Assembly: GCF_000514775.1 (NCBI RefSeq)
Contig: NZ_AZWO01000006.1
Span: forward strand, 1 to 64,000
Reading direction: 5' to 3'
Length of the DNA stretch: 64,000 nucleotides
Source of the DNA: Salinispora pacifica CNR114
GTDB taxonomy: Bacteria > Actinomycetota > Actinomycetes > Mycobacteriales > Micromonosporaceae
In this document: positions 47,327-56,455 of the stretch, one piece after another
How positions within the stretch are numbered: the stretch's first letter is position 1
Layout of the letters: every line of letters begins with the position of its first letter
Notes under the pieces: generated by a model
The model's input: the letters and a program-made list of their open reading frames with translations, nothing else
What the model was told of the DNA's origin: nothing
Databases searched by the model: none
Position numbers and translations under genes: made by a program

Positions 47327-47859
47327 CGTCGCTCCCTTAGCCGCGGAGCCGCGGAGGGCCGCGGCACCTGGACAGGGGCCGCCGCGTTCGGCGCCCCCAG
47401 GTACAAAACGGGCGCGCAGCCATTGGCCGCGCACTCCGGAGGTTCGCAAGGATACGGAACGTACAGGCGTCGGACAATGTGGCGCACCGACGCCCTGACG
47501 CCCACCCCGAATTTACACATCTCGGGCAAAAAGAACGCTAGCAGACTGATCGCTCCGGCCCTCGCCGTAATCGCCAAACCCGTACCCCACTCGCCGCTGC
47601 CGGATAAGAGGCCGCAGCCACCGCTGCACCTCGGTCCGCCGCCGCGGAAGCGTCCCACCGCCTCGGATGCCCGGCGAGCAGGTTGTTGCCGGCCGCGACG
47701 GAAAGTGGTCACCCGCATCCAACCAGCAGCACCCGCTGCCCAGCACAGCAGGTTTGGGCCGGGCAGGGCGATGGCTCAGAACCGAGGCCGGGGCCGGTAG
47801 CAGCGGGAGCCAGGGCGAGTTGCGGACGCAGGGCCTGGGCGCGCGGTGACCGGCCCGCC
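47327..47859. other. Intergenic region, dksA-like to DUF167
   Basis: About 530 bases without a convincing gene. The right-hand 350 bases have open frames on both strands but poor coding character and no family resemblance. The left part carries the dksA-like promoter and a leader with three CCGCGG palindromes close to the start codon. Bases 47500-47560 are AT-rich for this DNA. No tRNA or known small RNA was recognised. Confidence 0.4.
47449..47477 (-). promoter_or_regulatory. Promoter of dksA-like gene
   Basis: On the minus strand TTGTCC (47477-47472) is followed after exactly 17 bases by TATCCT (47454-47449). Both match housekeeping actinobacterial consensus. Transcription would start near 47442, leaving a leader of about 115 bases. 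Confidence 0.65.
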
Positions 47860-48219
47860 CTATCCGTCGCGGAGTTGGCGCAGCCTCTGGGCGATCTCGG
47901 CACTGACCCCACCGACATAAAAGATCTTGTTTCGGCTGGCCGCCCCAGCGCCCAGCAAGACCGCTCCCCGCCGGACACCGAGCGCTTCGGCCAGGGCACG
48001 GCGCGCTGCCTCGGTGGCCCGCCCGTCCACCGGTGGTGCCGTCACCGCGATGATCAGAGCAGGGCCATGCGGACCCAGGTAGCAGCCCCCTACTCGGGAC
48101 CGAGACGATCCCGGTTTGATCCGGACCGCGACAGTCAACGAGTCACCGCCGTGGGCGGCTGGCGCCTCAGCCTCAGGGACCGGCACCGGCACCGCCGCTG
48201 GCGATCCGCCCTTCCGCAC
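47860..48219 (-). CDS. DUF167 (YggU) family protein
   Basis: A 119-residue protein; residues 27-115 are the YggU/DUF167 domain, with VRIKPGSSRSRVGG, the diagnostic APPVDGRATEAARRALAEAL and a late SRNKIF. The fold is known but the function is not. The N-terminal 25 residues (VPVPVPEAEAP) are low complexity. The start is unsure: the frame opens at GTG 48219, which overlaps the upstream gene by 47 bases; GTG codons at 48192 and 48186 are alternatives, none with a clear ribosome site. Confidence 0.82.
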   Translation of the reverse strand: MRKGGSPAAVPVPVPEAEAPAAHGGDSLTVAVRIKPGSSRSRVGGCYLGPHGPALIIAVTAPPVDGRATEAARRALAEALGVRRGAVLLGAGAASRNKIFYVGGVSAEIAQRLRQLRDG

Positions 48220-48805
48220 TCAACAAGGCGGCGACCGGGGCGCAGTGGGCACAAGGGGTGAAGCCGAGGTCTGTCGCCTCGGCCACGGGAAGCGGCTCGG
48301 GCTCGCCGAGTAGCTCCCTACAGCCGGCCAGGTGGTAGCGGGGGTGGGCGTCAACCACCCACACCTCCCGGTCGAGTTGGGCCAGCAGTGCTGCCTCCGC
48401 CGGGGTGACCGCCGCTGGAGCTGGCTCGCCGTCCACAACCGGTGCGGAGCCCACGACCGGCGGCCCGGGTGGTTGCCGCCACCCGGTGCCGCCATGGTCG
48501 ATCGACGGAGGAACATGCTGGCCGGGAGGCATGCGGCCGCCCGGCTGCCGGTCGGCGCTCCCACCACCTTGATCCGCCTCGGCCGGGGTCTGCTCCGCCG
48601 CTGCCCGGGCCGCGGCTGCCTGGCGGGCACCCATGACGAGCGCGACGGCAGCCAACAGGCTGGCCGCGATGGAGACGATCAGCAGGCTGCTGGATCCATC
48701 AGCGAGGCCCACCACCAGCAGCACCACGGCAACGAGAATGAGCAGGATACTGGCGACTATCAAAGCCCACCCCCCGCGTCTCGTTCCGATTCTGCGACCG
48801 GGCAA
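48173..48805 (-). CDS. Membrane protein with Ada-like Cys motif
   Basis: A 210-residue protein. Two transmembrane helices (13-34 and 40-58) are followed by a disordered Pro/Gly linker (about 75-135) and a small C-terminal domain. That domain has VDAHPRYHLAGCRELLG and then LGFTPCAHCAPVAAL: a His/Cys arrangement like the zinc-binding domain of Ada and related proteins (YH-x3-C, later PCxxC). Metal binding is inferred. The listed start is TTG 48805 without a strong ribosome site; TTG 48763 after GGGGGG is possible. It overlaps the DUF167 gene. Confidence 0.7.
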   Translation of the reverse strand: MPGRRIGTRRGGWALIVASILLILVAVVLLVVGLADGSSSLLIVSIAASLLAAVALVMGARQAAAARAAAEQTPAEADQGGGSADRQPGGRMPPGQHVPPSIDHGGTGWRQPPGPPVVGSAPVVDGEPAPAAVTPAEAALLAQLDREVWVVDAHPRYHLAGCRELLGEPEPLPVAEATDLGFTPCAHCAPVAALLSAEGRIASGGAGAGP

Positions 48806-48836
48806 CCGTCAGTGCGGCGACCGCCCGCCGGTGTGG

Positions 48837-49649
48837 TCAGCGACCGGATTCCAACGCACCAGAGCGACCGCCGCCGTAGGAGCCGGCGAGACCGGCTGCG
48901 GCAAGTCCGTTGCCGCCACCGGCACGGCCCCCACCATCGGTCCGGTCAATCTCGACATCCGGGCCCTGCCCACGGCTGTCAAGGTCACGCAGCTGACTCT
49001 CGAGGTACGCCTTGAGGCGGGTGCGGTACTCGCGCTCAAACTGCTTGAGCCCCTCGATGTGCTCCTGCAACGCGGTGCGCTTGGTGTCCAGGCCGCCCAT
49101 GGCCTCCTGGTGCCGCTGACGGGCATCCCGCTCCAGGGCGTCGGCCTTGGCCCGCGCCTCGAGGGTGACCTCCTCGGCCTTGGACCGAGCCTCGGAGAGC
49201 ACCTGGTCGGCTTCGCGGCGGGCGTCAGTGACGTGCTCGTCGGCGGTCCGCTGGGCCATCATCAGCACCCGGAGCGCCTGCTGCTCGCCGTCGCCGCCGG
49301 CTGGCACGGCACCGGCACCACGGACCTGCTCCAGCTCCGCCTGCATCGCGCGGGCGGCCTGCTCGGCTCCGGCCTTGTCCCGCTGGACCCGGTCGAGCTG
49401 CGCCTTCACGTCGTTGAGCTCGGCGGCGAGCCGGGCGTCACCACCGGGGCCGACCGGACCGGCGGGGCCAGCGCCGCGACCACCGCGCTCCACCTGAGCG
49501 CGCAGCTCGTTGTTCTCCTCGATCAGACGGGCCAGCTCACGCTCGACCTCGTCCAGGAAGGCATCGACCTCCTCCTCGTCGTACCCCCGCTTGCCGATCG
49601 GCGGCTTTTTGAAGGCGACGTTGTGGACGTCGGCCGGGGTCAGCGGCAT
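48837..49649 (-). CDS. wag31: DivIVA / Wag31 polar growth protein
   Basis: A 270-residue coiled-coil protein that marks cell poles and hyphal tips in actinobacteria and recruits wall synthesis. The N-terminal lipid-binding domain has [32 protein letters not shown], followed by a first coiled coil to about 45-60, a Gly-rich linker ([15 protein letters not shown]) and a long second coiled coil (about 75-235). The C-terminus is Gly-rich. ATG 49649 has GAGGAG five bases upstream. It lies after yggT in the standard division order. Confidence 0.94.
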   Translation of the reverse strand: MPLTPADVHNVAFKKPPIGKRGYDEEEVDAFLDEVERELARLIEENNELRAQVERGGRGAGPAGPVGPGGDARLAAELNDVKAQLDRVQRDKAGAEQAARAMQAELEQVRGAGAVPAGGDGEQQALRVLMMAQRTADEHVTDARREADQVLSEARSKAEEVTLEARAKADALERDARQRHQEAMGGLDTKRTALQEHIEGLKQFEREYRTRLKAYLESQLRDLDSRGQGPDVEIDRTDGGGRAGGGNGLAAAGLAGSYGGGRSGALESGR

Positions 49650-49690
49650 CGAAACTCCTCGGGTCAGTTGCGGCCGCGAAAGCGCATCGG

Positions 49691-50020
49691 TCATCCAGCG
49701 GTGCTGGTGATCGACGGCCCTAACACGAACTCCATCAGCACGAACAGGATAACCAGGAGCACAAGGGAGGCCAGGTCGATGCTCACGGTACCAATTCGCA
49801 GCGGAGGGATCACACGCCTCAACGCGTGGAGCGGGGGATCAGTGACGCTCCACACGGTTTCCAGCCCTGCCGAAGCCCCACGCCCTGGTTGCCAACGCCG
49901 ACCGTACTGGAGCACCGCACTTAACACAAATCGGGACAACAGGATAAGAAGAAAGACATACAAGACCAGATACAAGACCTGGAGCAGGATTGACAACACG
50001 GCTGGCGACGTCCCTTGCAC
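49691..50020 (-). CDS. YggT family membrane protein
   Basis: A 109-residue protein with two transmembrane regions, about 8-31 and 80-101, separated by a cytoplasmic loop with [20 protein letters not shown], the conserved YggT motif. Members lie between sepF and divIVA in many Gram-positive dcw clusters; a role in division or osmotic protection is reported for some, but mechanism is unclear. GTG 50020 lies nine bases after sepF; GTG 49999 would give a shorter N-terminus. Confidence 0.88.
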   Translation of the reverse strand: MQGTSPAVLSILLQVLYLVLYVFLLILLSRFVLSAVLQYGRRWQPGRGASAGLETVWSVTDPPLHALRRVIPPLRIGTVSIDLASLVLLVILFVLMEFVLGPSITSTAG

Positions 50021-50029
50021 TCGGGCTGA

Positions 50030-50710
50030 TCAACTGAGGCTGAAGAAACCGCCCTCAGCGATCTTGGCTTTGTCCTCCGCGGTGACCTGGACATTGGCCG
50101 GCGAAAGCAGGAACACCCGATTGGTCACGCGCTCGAACCCGCCACGCAGCCCGAACGCGAGCCCAGCGGCGAAGTCCACCAGTCGCCGTGCATCCGCCTC
50201 GTCCATTTCCGTCAGGTTGATGATAACCGGGACCCCATCTCGGAAGTGCTCGCCGATGGTCCGCGCCTCCCGGTAGGTGGTCGGGTGCAGCGTGGTGATC
50301 TGGTAGCGCTGCTCCTCCTCCACCGAGACCCGCTCCCGAGCCGACGCCTGCGGCGCCAGGGCCAGATTGTCGCGGGTGTGGTAGGTCAGGGCACCAGTCG
50401 CCTCGGGGACGGACCGGGTGATCGACCGGACACTGGAGCGCTCGGCCCGCTCCGGCTGCTCGTTCTCCTCGTCTTGGTCCGCGTCGCCAGCCCGCGCCGC
50501 AGCCCGCTCCAGACGCCCCCGGTCGCCAAGCCGCGAGCGGGGCGGAGCGGCCTCCTCATCGTCGTCGTCTCCAAAGTCCTCGGAGTATCGGCTCGACCGA
50601 TACCGCGACTCGCGGTAGTCACCCTTGTCGTAGCCACCGTCGTCGTAAGCCCGCTCGTCGTCCTCCTCGACCAGACCGAGCCAGACCCCCGCCTTGCGCA
50701 GCGCACCCAT
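50030..50710 (-). CDS. sepF: Cell division protein SepF
   Basis: A 226-residue FtsZ anchor. The N-terminal MGALRKAGVWLGL is the amphipathic membrane-binding helix. An acidic, Tyr- and Arg-rich linker follows (about 15-125). The C-terminal SepF domain has TTLHPTTYREARTIGEHFRDGVPVI (split by family motif) and INLTEMDEADARRLVDFAAGLAFGL. In actinobacteria without FtsA it links the Z-ring to the membrane. ATG 50710 has GAAGGG upstream; a much longer frame upstream is not family-like. Confidence 0.94.
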   Translation of the reverse strand: MGALRKAGVWLGLVEEDDERAYDDGGYDKGDYRESRYRSSRYSEDFGDDDDEEAAPPRSRLGDRGRLERAAARAGDADQDEENEQPERAERSSVRSITRSVPEATGALTYHTRDNLALAPQASARERVSVEEEQRYQITTLHPTTYREARTIGEHFRDGVPVIINLTEMDEADARRLVDFAAGLAFGLRGGFERVTNRVFLLSPANVQVTAEDKAKIAEGGFFSLS

Positions 50711-50844
50711 CCCGCGCCCTTCCCGTCCGCCCTGCGGCACGCACCCCCGTGCCGCGTCGCCTGCCGCAAGTGGATCATTTCTGCTCGCCGGGTCGGCACC
50801 CCCCTGGGCGCGCGTTTCGCGTCGCGCGCCACAACCCGACGAGT

Positions 50845-50857
50845 GGAGTGCCACTCC
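50845..50857. promoter_or_regulatory. Palindrome upstream of sepF
   Basis: GGAGTG-C-CACTCC, perfectly symmetric, lies about 135 bases before the sepF start in the 187-base gap after yggS. It suggests a regulator site or a short terminator for yggS. No promoter boxes are convincing. Confidence 0.35.
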
Positions 50858-50897
50858 TACCAAACAACACCGATGTAATTTGCTCCTGGCGGCCAGG

Positions 50898-51641
50898 CTA
50901 CCGCAGCGTGGGGCGCATTCCGAGTAACGCGCTGCCCACCCGGACATGTGTCGCGCCGTACCGGATCGCCGATTCCAGGTCCCCACTCATGCCGGCCGAC
51001 ACCAACGTCGCCTGCGGATGCTGGGCCCGGAACCCGGCCGCTACCTCCGCCAACCGGGCAAACGCCCGGTCCGGTTCCCAGCCCAGCGGTGCCACCGCCA
51101 TCAACCCGCCAAGCCGCAGCCCGTCCGCACCCGCCACCACCTCGGCCACCGGATCGAGCCCCGCGTCCAGGTCGGTGGAGCCGGGCAACGCGCCACCGCG
51201 ACCCAGCGCCCCGTCGATGCTGACCTGAAGGAGGACCTCCAACGGTCGGTCCCGTTCGGCCGCCGCCCGATCCAGCGCCCGGGCCAACCGGACGCTGTCG
51301 ACCGAGTGCACCACGTCGGCGTACCGGACCACCGACTTCGCCTTGTTCCGCTGCAGTTGGCCGACGAAGTGCCACCGGGGCGTCACCCCCGCCGCGGCCA
51401 CCTCGGCGGCCTTCGCCGCGGCCTCCTGGTCCCGGTTCTCCCCGACCTCGGTCGCCCCGAGCCCCACCAGGGCGACGACGTCACTCGCCGGGTACGTCTT
51501 GGTCACTGCGATCATGGTCACCTCCCCCGGGTCCCGACCGGCCGCCGCACAGGCGTCGGCGATTCGGGTACGGACTCGGGCAAGGCCAGCTGCGAGATCG
51601 GCGCTCCGGTCGGTGGGCGCCGCGGCGGGGGTGTTGGTCAT
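50898..51641 (-). CDS. PLP homeostasis protein YggS
   Basis: A 247-residue PLP-binding protein of the YggS/PLPBP family, shaped as a TIM barrel like alanine racemase N-domains. The PLP lysine is in MIAVTKTYPASDV. GENRDQEAAAKA (usually GENYVQE), WHFVGQLQRNKAK and GLSMSGD-like SAGMSGDLESAI are family blocks. It regulates cellular PLP. It follows ftsZ by nine bases; in many actinobacteria a YfiH/PgeF gene lies between them and is absent here. Confidence 0.93.
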   Translation of the reverse strand: MTNTPAAAPTDRSADLAAGLARVRTRIADACAAAGRDPGEVTMIAVTKTYPASDVVALVGLGATEVGENRDQEAAAKAAEVAAAGVTPRWHFVGQLQRNKAKSVVRYADVVHSVDSVRLARALDRAAAERDRPLEVLLQVSIDGALGRGGALPGSTDLDAGLDPVAEVVAGADGLRLGGLMAVAPLGWEPDRAFARLAEVAAGFRAQHPQATLVSAGMSGDLESAIRYGATHVRVGSALLGMRPTLR

Positions 51642-51650
51642 CGGCGGGAC

Positions 51651-52766
51651 TCAGGAACCGTTCTTGAGGAAGTCGGGAACATCGACGTCGTCGAAGAGAA
51701 CCCGACGCGGCGACTGCTGCGGGGCGGGAGTGGTTGGCGGCGCCGGTGCCGCGGGTGTGGCCGGTGCCGGCTGATTCTGATTCGTCTTGCGCGCCGGCTC
51801 GGCCGCCTTGTATGCGGGCGCGCCTCCGTCGAAGCCCGCGGCGATGACAGTGACCCGCACCTCGTCGCCGAGGGCGTCGTCGATCACCGCGCCGAAGATG
51901 ATGTTGGCTTCCGGGTGGGCCGCGTCGGTGACCAGTTGCGCCGCATCGTTGATCTCGAACAGCCCCAGGTCAGAACCGCCAGCGATCGAGAGCAGCACGC
52001 CGCGCGCGCCGTCCATGCTCTGCTCCAGCAACGGACTGGAGATGGCCGCCTCGGCCGCCTCCACCGCCCGGTTCTCACCCCGGGCACTACCGATTCCCAT
52101 CAGCGCGCTGCCGGCACCGCTCATCACGCTCTTGACGTCGGCGAAGTCCAAATTGATCAGACCGGGAGTGGTGATCAGGTCGGTGATCCCCTGGACACCG
52201 GAGAGGAGCACCTGGTCGGCGGTACGGAAGGCGTCCATCATGGAGATGTTCCGGTCACCGAGCGCAAGGAGCCGGTCGTTCGGGATCACGATCAGCGTGT
52301 CGCACTGGTTCCGCAGCTCGTCAATGCCGGCCTCTGCCTGCACCTGGCGGCGCTTACCCTCGAACGAGAACGGCCGGGTGACCACACCGATGGTGAGCGC
52401 GCCGAGCTTGCGGGCGATGTTCGCCACCACCGGAGCGCCGCCGGTGCCGGTGCCACCGCCCTCGCCACAGGTCACGAAGACCATGTCGGCGCCCTTCAGG
52501 ACTTCCTCGATCTCGTCGCGGTGGTCCTCGGCCGCGTTCTTTCCGACATCTGGGTTGGCACCAGCGCCCAGACCACGGGTCAGTTCCCGCCCCACGTCGA
52601 GCTTGACGTCGGCGTCACTCATCAGCAGTGCTTGTGCATCGGTGTTGATCGCGATGAACTCGACGCCCTTGAGCCCAACCTCGATCATTCGGTTGACGGC
52701 GTTCACGCCGCCGCCACCGATACCGACGACCTTGATGACCGCCAGGTAGTTGTGCGGAGGTGTCAT
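51651..52766 (-). CDS. ftsZ: Cell division protein FtsZ
   Basis: A 371-residue tubulin-like GTPase that forms the Z-ring. The GTP signature GGGTGTG is at 103-109 and the T7 loop [11 protein letters not shown] lies in the second domain. The linker is short and Ala/Pro-rich, ending in [13 protein letters not shown], the conserved C-terminal peptide that binds SepF and FtsW. ATG 52766 has AAAGGA seven bases upstream. A 226-base upstream gap holds its own promoter, as in Streptomyces where ftsZ has several. Confidence 0.97.
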   Translation of the reverse strand: MTPPHNYLAVIKVVGIGGGGVNAVNRMIEVGLKGVEFIAINTDAQALLMSDADVKLDVGRELTRGLGAGANPDVGKNAAEDHRDEIEEVLKGADMVFVTCGEGGGTGTGGAPVVANIARKLGALTIGVVTRPFSFEGKRRQVQAEAGIDELRNQCDTLIVIPNDRLLALGDRNISMMDAFRTADQVLLSGVQGITDLITTPGLINLDFADVKSVMSGAGSALMGIGSARGENRAVEAAEAAISSPLLEQSMDGARGVLLSIAGGSDLGLFEINDAAQLVTDAAHPEANIIFGAVIDDALGDEVRVTVIAAGFDGGAPAYKAAEPARKTNQNQPAPATPAAPAPPTTPAPQQSPRRVLFDDVDVPDFLKNGS

Positions 52767-52873
52767 CTGAAGGTCCTTTCCCCCTCGAGATTGGCATGGG
52801 CCGCGCCACTCGGCTTGCCCAGGATCAACGGTTGACGACGCGGCCATCACCAGGGCTCGGGTGTAAACCCTCA

Positions 52874-52903
52874 CCCTCTACTAGAGGGTTACATTTATGT
52901 CAA
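52874..52903 (-). promoter_or_regulatory. ftsZ promoter with overlapping palindrome
   Basis: On the minus strand a consensus -35 TTGACA (52903-52898) and, 17 bases on, TAGAGG (52880-52875) as a weak -10, about 110 bases before the ftsZ start. The -10 lies in a perfect 15-base palindrome CCCTCTA-C-TAGAGGG at 52874-52888, a plausible operator. Assignment is by sequence only. Confidence 0.5.
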
Positions 52904-52992
52904 CCACTGATCCTCTTCGGGGCAACGTAAGCGCCTCCGCCCAATGTGCCAAGCAACCCGGCGGCGTGTCGCCCCCGCGGGCAGATCACACA

Positions 52993-53811
52993 TCACCGGA
53001 CGGTCACCACGTCCGGAGCGCTGACATCGATCGTGGCCGCCGCCCCGTTCAGCAACGAGGTGGCGATTCGCGCCTTGTCCGCCCCCCGGGTCGCATCCCC
53101 CCACACCACCTGCCGCTCATCGCGCAGGTGGAGCGTGAGTCGGGCCAGCCCTTCCACCGTGACGTCCACGAGTTCGGCCCGCAGTTGCGGGGTGAGCTCG
53201 GCGAGCACCGCCAGAGCGGCCTGGGTCTCCGGATCGGCCGGGCCCGGCGTCGCCAGCCGGATCACCGGTAGGCCGTCGGGGGGAACCGACAGCCGACGGA
53301 AGACAACCCCAGCAGCGTCCACCACGAGAAACTGGCCCTCCTGCGGCACCACCGCCGCACCGGTCCGCTCGGTTAGCCGGACCACAAGGACATCCGGCCA
53401 GTCCCGCGTCACGTCAACCCGCTCGACTGCCGGCAGGCCACCGATGCGCTCCGCGGTCGCCGCAAGGTCCACCCGGGCCAGCGGCGTGCCGTCGGGCACC
53501 CCCGCGACCTCACGCACCTCCACCGGGGTCACCAACTCGGCCCCCTCCACCCGCACCTCACGCACCCCAAACAGGCCAGTGCCGACCAGCACCCAGCCGA
53601 CCAAACCCGCCAGCGCCAGCCCGCCAGTGGTAAGCGCCCAGGGCAGAACCGCGCGCATTCGGCGCCGCCGGGCACGGGCCATGAACCGTCGGGTTGAGGC
53701 GGGCACCGCGTCCCGACCGGCCCGAACCAGCTGCCAGCGGCGGGCCGGCCCCCGGCGACCGACGCCCCCCTCCACCCCGGAGGTACGCCGACGCCCAGGC
53801 CGCGAGGTCAT
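52993..53811 (-). CDS. ftsQ: Cell division protein FtsQ
   Basis: A 272-residue bitopic division protein. A basic cytoplasmic head of about 54 residues precedes one transmembrane helix (about 55-77, AVLPWALTTGGLALAGLVGWV). The POTRA domain starts with VREVRVEGAELVTPVEVREVAGV, followed by the FtsQ domain with GLPAVERVDVTRDWPDVLVVRLTER. It links FtsB/FtsL with the wall synthase. The ATG overlaps the murC stop (ATGA). Confidence 0.92.
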   Translation of the reverse strand: MTSRPGRRRTSGVEGGVGRRGPARRWQLVRAGRDAVPASTRRFMARARRRRMRAVLPWALTTGGLALAGLVGWVLVGTGLFGVREVRVEGAELVTPVEVREVAGVPDGTPLARVDLAATAERIGGLPAVERVDVTRDWPDVLVVRLTERTGAAVVPQEGQFLVVDAAGVVFRRLSVPPDGLPVIRLATPGPADPETQAALAVLAELTPQLRAELVDVTVEGLARLTLHLRDERQVVWGDATRGADKARIATSLLNGAAATIDVSAPDVVTVR

Positions 53812-55352
53812 CCGGCGGTAGAAGCGTCGGGAGTGGAGCTACCCGGGAGGTCGGGAACGGTACCCCCGATCGTCGTCGCACCCCCGACGTCACCGCCGGG
53901 CACGGCGCCGGCGGTGCCCGCCACGCCCCGCTTCGCCAGCGCGTCAAGTAGCTGGTCGCCCAGGAGCGAGCTGGGTGGCGCGCCCATCGTCACCACGACA
54001 TCGCCCGACCTGGCCCGGCGGGCCACCTCGACCGGCGCCGCCTCCCAGGAGTCCACGAAGATCTTCCGGTCGGCCGGCAGCGGCACCGCCTCGATCAGCT
54101 CCGCCGAGCCCTCCCCCGGCCCCCGGAGCTCCCCCGGGCCGAAGACCTCCAACAGCACCAGTTCGTCGGCGATGGCGAGGGCCTCGGCGATCTCCGCCTG
54201 CAGGTCGCGGGTGCGGTAGAGCCGATAGGGCTGGAACACCACGAGCAACCGTCCCTCGCCGGCCACCTCCCGCAACGTCCGCAACGCCAGCGCAATCGGT
54301 GTCGGGTGGTAGGCGTACTCGTCATAGACGAGCACGTCGTCCGCGACACCCTTACGCTCGAAGCGCCGCCGAACGCCGGGAAAGGCCGCCAGCGCGGCCT
54401 GCGCCGCCTCCAGCGGCAGGTCCAACAGGTGTTCGGCGAGCACCGCCGAGGCGCTGTTGAGCCCCATGTGCCGCCCCGGCACCGGCAGCCGGAACTCGCC
54501 CAGCGACCGGCCGTCGATTTCGGCGAGGTAACGGATACCCCGGGTGGAGGAGGCCATCTCGGTCAGCTGAAGATCCGCGTCGGCCGAGGTGCCGTACGTG
54601 TACACCTGTCGTCCCTCGGCGCGCAGCGTCTCGGCCAGTCGCCGGCTGCCCGCGTCGTCAGCGCAGGTGATGATGAAGCCGTCCGGGTCGGTGAGGCGGG
54701 CGAAGTCGGCGAAGGCCGCCTCCAGATTGGCCAGGTCACCGTAGGTGTTCAGGTGGTCGGCCTCAATATTGGTGATGATCGAGACAAACGGTCGATAGAT
54801 CAGAAAGGAACGGTCACTCTCGTCCGCCTCCACCACGAAGTACTCACCCGTGCCATGGTGCGCACCGGAACCGACCTCGGATATCTCCCCGCCGATCACG
54901 AAGGACGGATCCACCCCGGCCTGCTGAAGCACCATGGTCACCATCGAGGTGGTGGTGGTCTTGCCGTGGGTGCCCGCCACCGCGACCGTCCGGCGGCCGG
55001 TCATCGCCGCCGCAAGCGCCTCGGAACGGTGCAGCACCCGCAGGCCACGCCGGCGCGCCTCCACCAGCTCCAGGTGATCGGAGGGGATCGCCGAGGAGTA
55101 GACGACGGTGTCCACACCGTCGAGGTTGGCCGCCTCGTGAGTCATGTGGATGGTGCCACCCAGCGCCCGCAGGCCCGCCAGGGATGGCCACTCGCGCAGT
55201 TCGCTGCCGGAGACCGAGATCCCACGGGTGAGGAAGAGCCGGGCCAGGCCGCTCATCCCGACCCCGCCAGCCCCGATCAGATGGATGGCGCCGAGGTCCT
55301 CCGCCGTCAGCTGACCGGCCGGGGAGAACTTCGCCGTACTGTTCCCGCTCAC
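53808..55352 (-). CDS. murC: UDP-N-acetylmuramate amino acid ligase MurC
   Basis: A 514-residue Mur ligase that adds the first amino acid, usually L-alanine, to UDP-MurNAc. The ATP loop AGTHGKTTT is at 126-134 and EADESD and NIEADH follow. Two amino-acid-site motifs differ from standard MurC: YDEYAYHPT (343-351) where DDYxHHPTE is usual, and FQPYRLYRT (373-381) where FQPHRYxRT is usual; both Arg residues are kept while His becomes Tyr. This may suit glycine as substrate, as Micromonosporaceae walls have Gly at position 1. A disordered C-terminal tail follows. GTG start overlaps the murG stop. Confidence 0.94.
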   Translation of the reverse strand: MSGNSTAKFSPAGQLTAEDLGAIHLIGAGGVGMSGLARLFLTRGISVSGSELREWPSLAGLRALGGTIHMTHEAANLDGVDTVVYSSAIPSDHLELVEARRRGLRVLHRSEALAAAMTGRRTVAVAGTHGKTTTTSMVTMVLQQAGVDPSFVIGGEISEVGSGAHHGTGEYFVVEADESDRSFLIYRPFVSIITNIEADHLNTYGDLANLEAAFADFARLTDPDGFIITCADDAGSRRLAETLRAEGRQVYTYGTSADADLQLTEMASSTRGIRYLAEIDGRSLGEFRLPVPGRHMGLNSASAVLAEHLLDLPLEAAQAALAAFPGVRRRFERKGVADDVLVYDEYAYHPTPIALALRTLREVAGEGRLLVVFQPYRLYRTRDLQAEIAEALAIADELVLLEVFGPGELRGPGEGSAELIEAVPLPADRKIFVDSWEAAPVEVARRARSGDVVVTMGAPPSSLLGDQLLDALAKRGVAGTAGAVPGGDVGGATTIGGTVPDLPGSSTPDASTAG

Positions 55353-56455
55353 CGGGCCACCGCCTCGTAGACGAAGTTGAGTAACGCCTCATCGCCGTCA
55401 CGATGCCCGTACGCCGCCGCGGCACTCCCCATCGTGGCCAGCCGCTGCGGGTCCCGGATCAGCGGGATCACCGTGCTCTCCACCCAGGCCGGGGTCAGCT
55501 CGGCGTCGTCAACGAGTAGTCCGCCCCCGGCCTCCACCACCGGCACCGCGTTTCGTCGCTGCTCCTGATTGCTGTGTGGGTACGGCACGTAGACCGTCGG
55601 CAGCCCGACCGCCGCCACCTCCGCACAGGTCATCGCCCCACCCCGGCCGAGCATCAGATCGGCCGCCGCGTACCCCAGCTCCATCTGCGACAGATACGGC
55701 ACCGTCACGTACGGCGCGGGCAGGTCGGTCGGCACCGACACCGCCTCGTTCCGTGCGCCTACCACGTGCAGTACCTGCACTCCGTTCCGGGCCAGTTCCT
55801 TGGCCGCCCCGGCGACCGCCAGGTTGATCGAGCGGGCGCCCTGCGATCCGCCGGCGACGAAGAGCACCGGCAGGTCCGGCCGGAGCCCGAAGTGGGCGCG
55901 GGCGGCGGTACGCATGGCGGCCCGGTCCAGACCGGCGATGCCCCGGCGTAGCGGCACCCCCACCACCCGGGCCCTGCGTAGCGACTCGGCCTGCGCGGGC
56001 TGGTGCGGGAAGCCCACCGCGAGGTGTTTGGTGAACTTCATGCCCAGCCGGTTGGCCACCCCCGGTGGCACATTGACCTCGTGAATGACGATCGGCAGCT
56101 CACGTCGCCAGGCGGCGAGGTACGCCGGGACCGAGACGTACCCGCCGAACCCCACCACCGCATCGGCCTGCACCTCGTCGATGACCCGGCCAGCTGCCCG
56201 GGCCGCGGTCCACATCCGGCCCGGGGTCTTCACCAGGTCCAGGTTGACCGAGCGGGGCAGCTGGTGCGCGGGGATCTGACGCAGGTCGTACCCGGCGGGT
56301 GGGATCAGCTCGTTCTCCAGCCCCTTTGGGGTGCCCAGGCAGGTGATCCGGATACCGGAGTCGTGCCGGCGCAGGCAGTCGGCGAAGGCGAGTAGCGGGT
56401 AGATGTGCCCCCCGGTGCCACCTCCCGCAAGCACCACCGAACGCAGCGGACCCAT
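55349..56455 (-). CDS. murG: MurG glycosyltransferase
   Basis: A 368-residue peripheral membrane GT28 enzyme that transfers GlcNAc to lipid I to give lipid II. The N-terminal loop GGGTGGHIYP is at 11-20, and the UDP-binding motif VAGGSQGARSIN is in the second domain; GRGGAMTCAE and PHSNQEQRRNA follow. ATG 56455 is preferred, six bases after GGAGACG; a GTG one codon earlier is the alternative. Its start overlaps the end of ftsW and its stop overlaps murC. Confidence 0.95.
   Translation of the reverse strand: MGPLRSVVLAGGGTGGHIYPLLAFADCLRRHDSGIRITCLGTPKGLENELIPPAGYDLRQIPAHQLPRSVNLDLVKTPGRMWTAARAAGRVIDEVQADAVVGFGGYVSVPAYLAAWRRELPIVIHEVNVPPGVANRLGMKFTKHLAVGFPHQPAQAESLRRARVVGVPLRRGIAGLDRAAMRTAARAHFGLRPDLPVLFVAGGSQGARSINLAVAGAAKELARNGVQVLHVVGARNEAVSVPTDLPAPYVTVPYLSQMELGYAAADLMLGRGGAMTCAEVAAVGLPTVYVPYPHSNQEQRRNAVPVVEAGGGLLVDDAELTPAWVESTVIPLIRDPQRLATMGSAAAAYGHRDGDEALLNFVYEAVAR

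Noticed and set aside
47185..47718. 177-codon minus-strand frame between the dksA-like and DUF167 genes
   Set aside because: It overlaps the dksA-like gene and its promoter, and its translation is Arg/Pro-rich without any domain.
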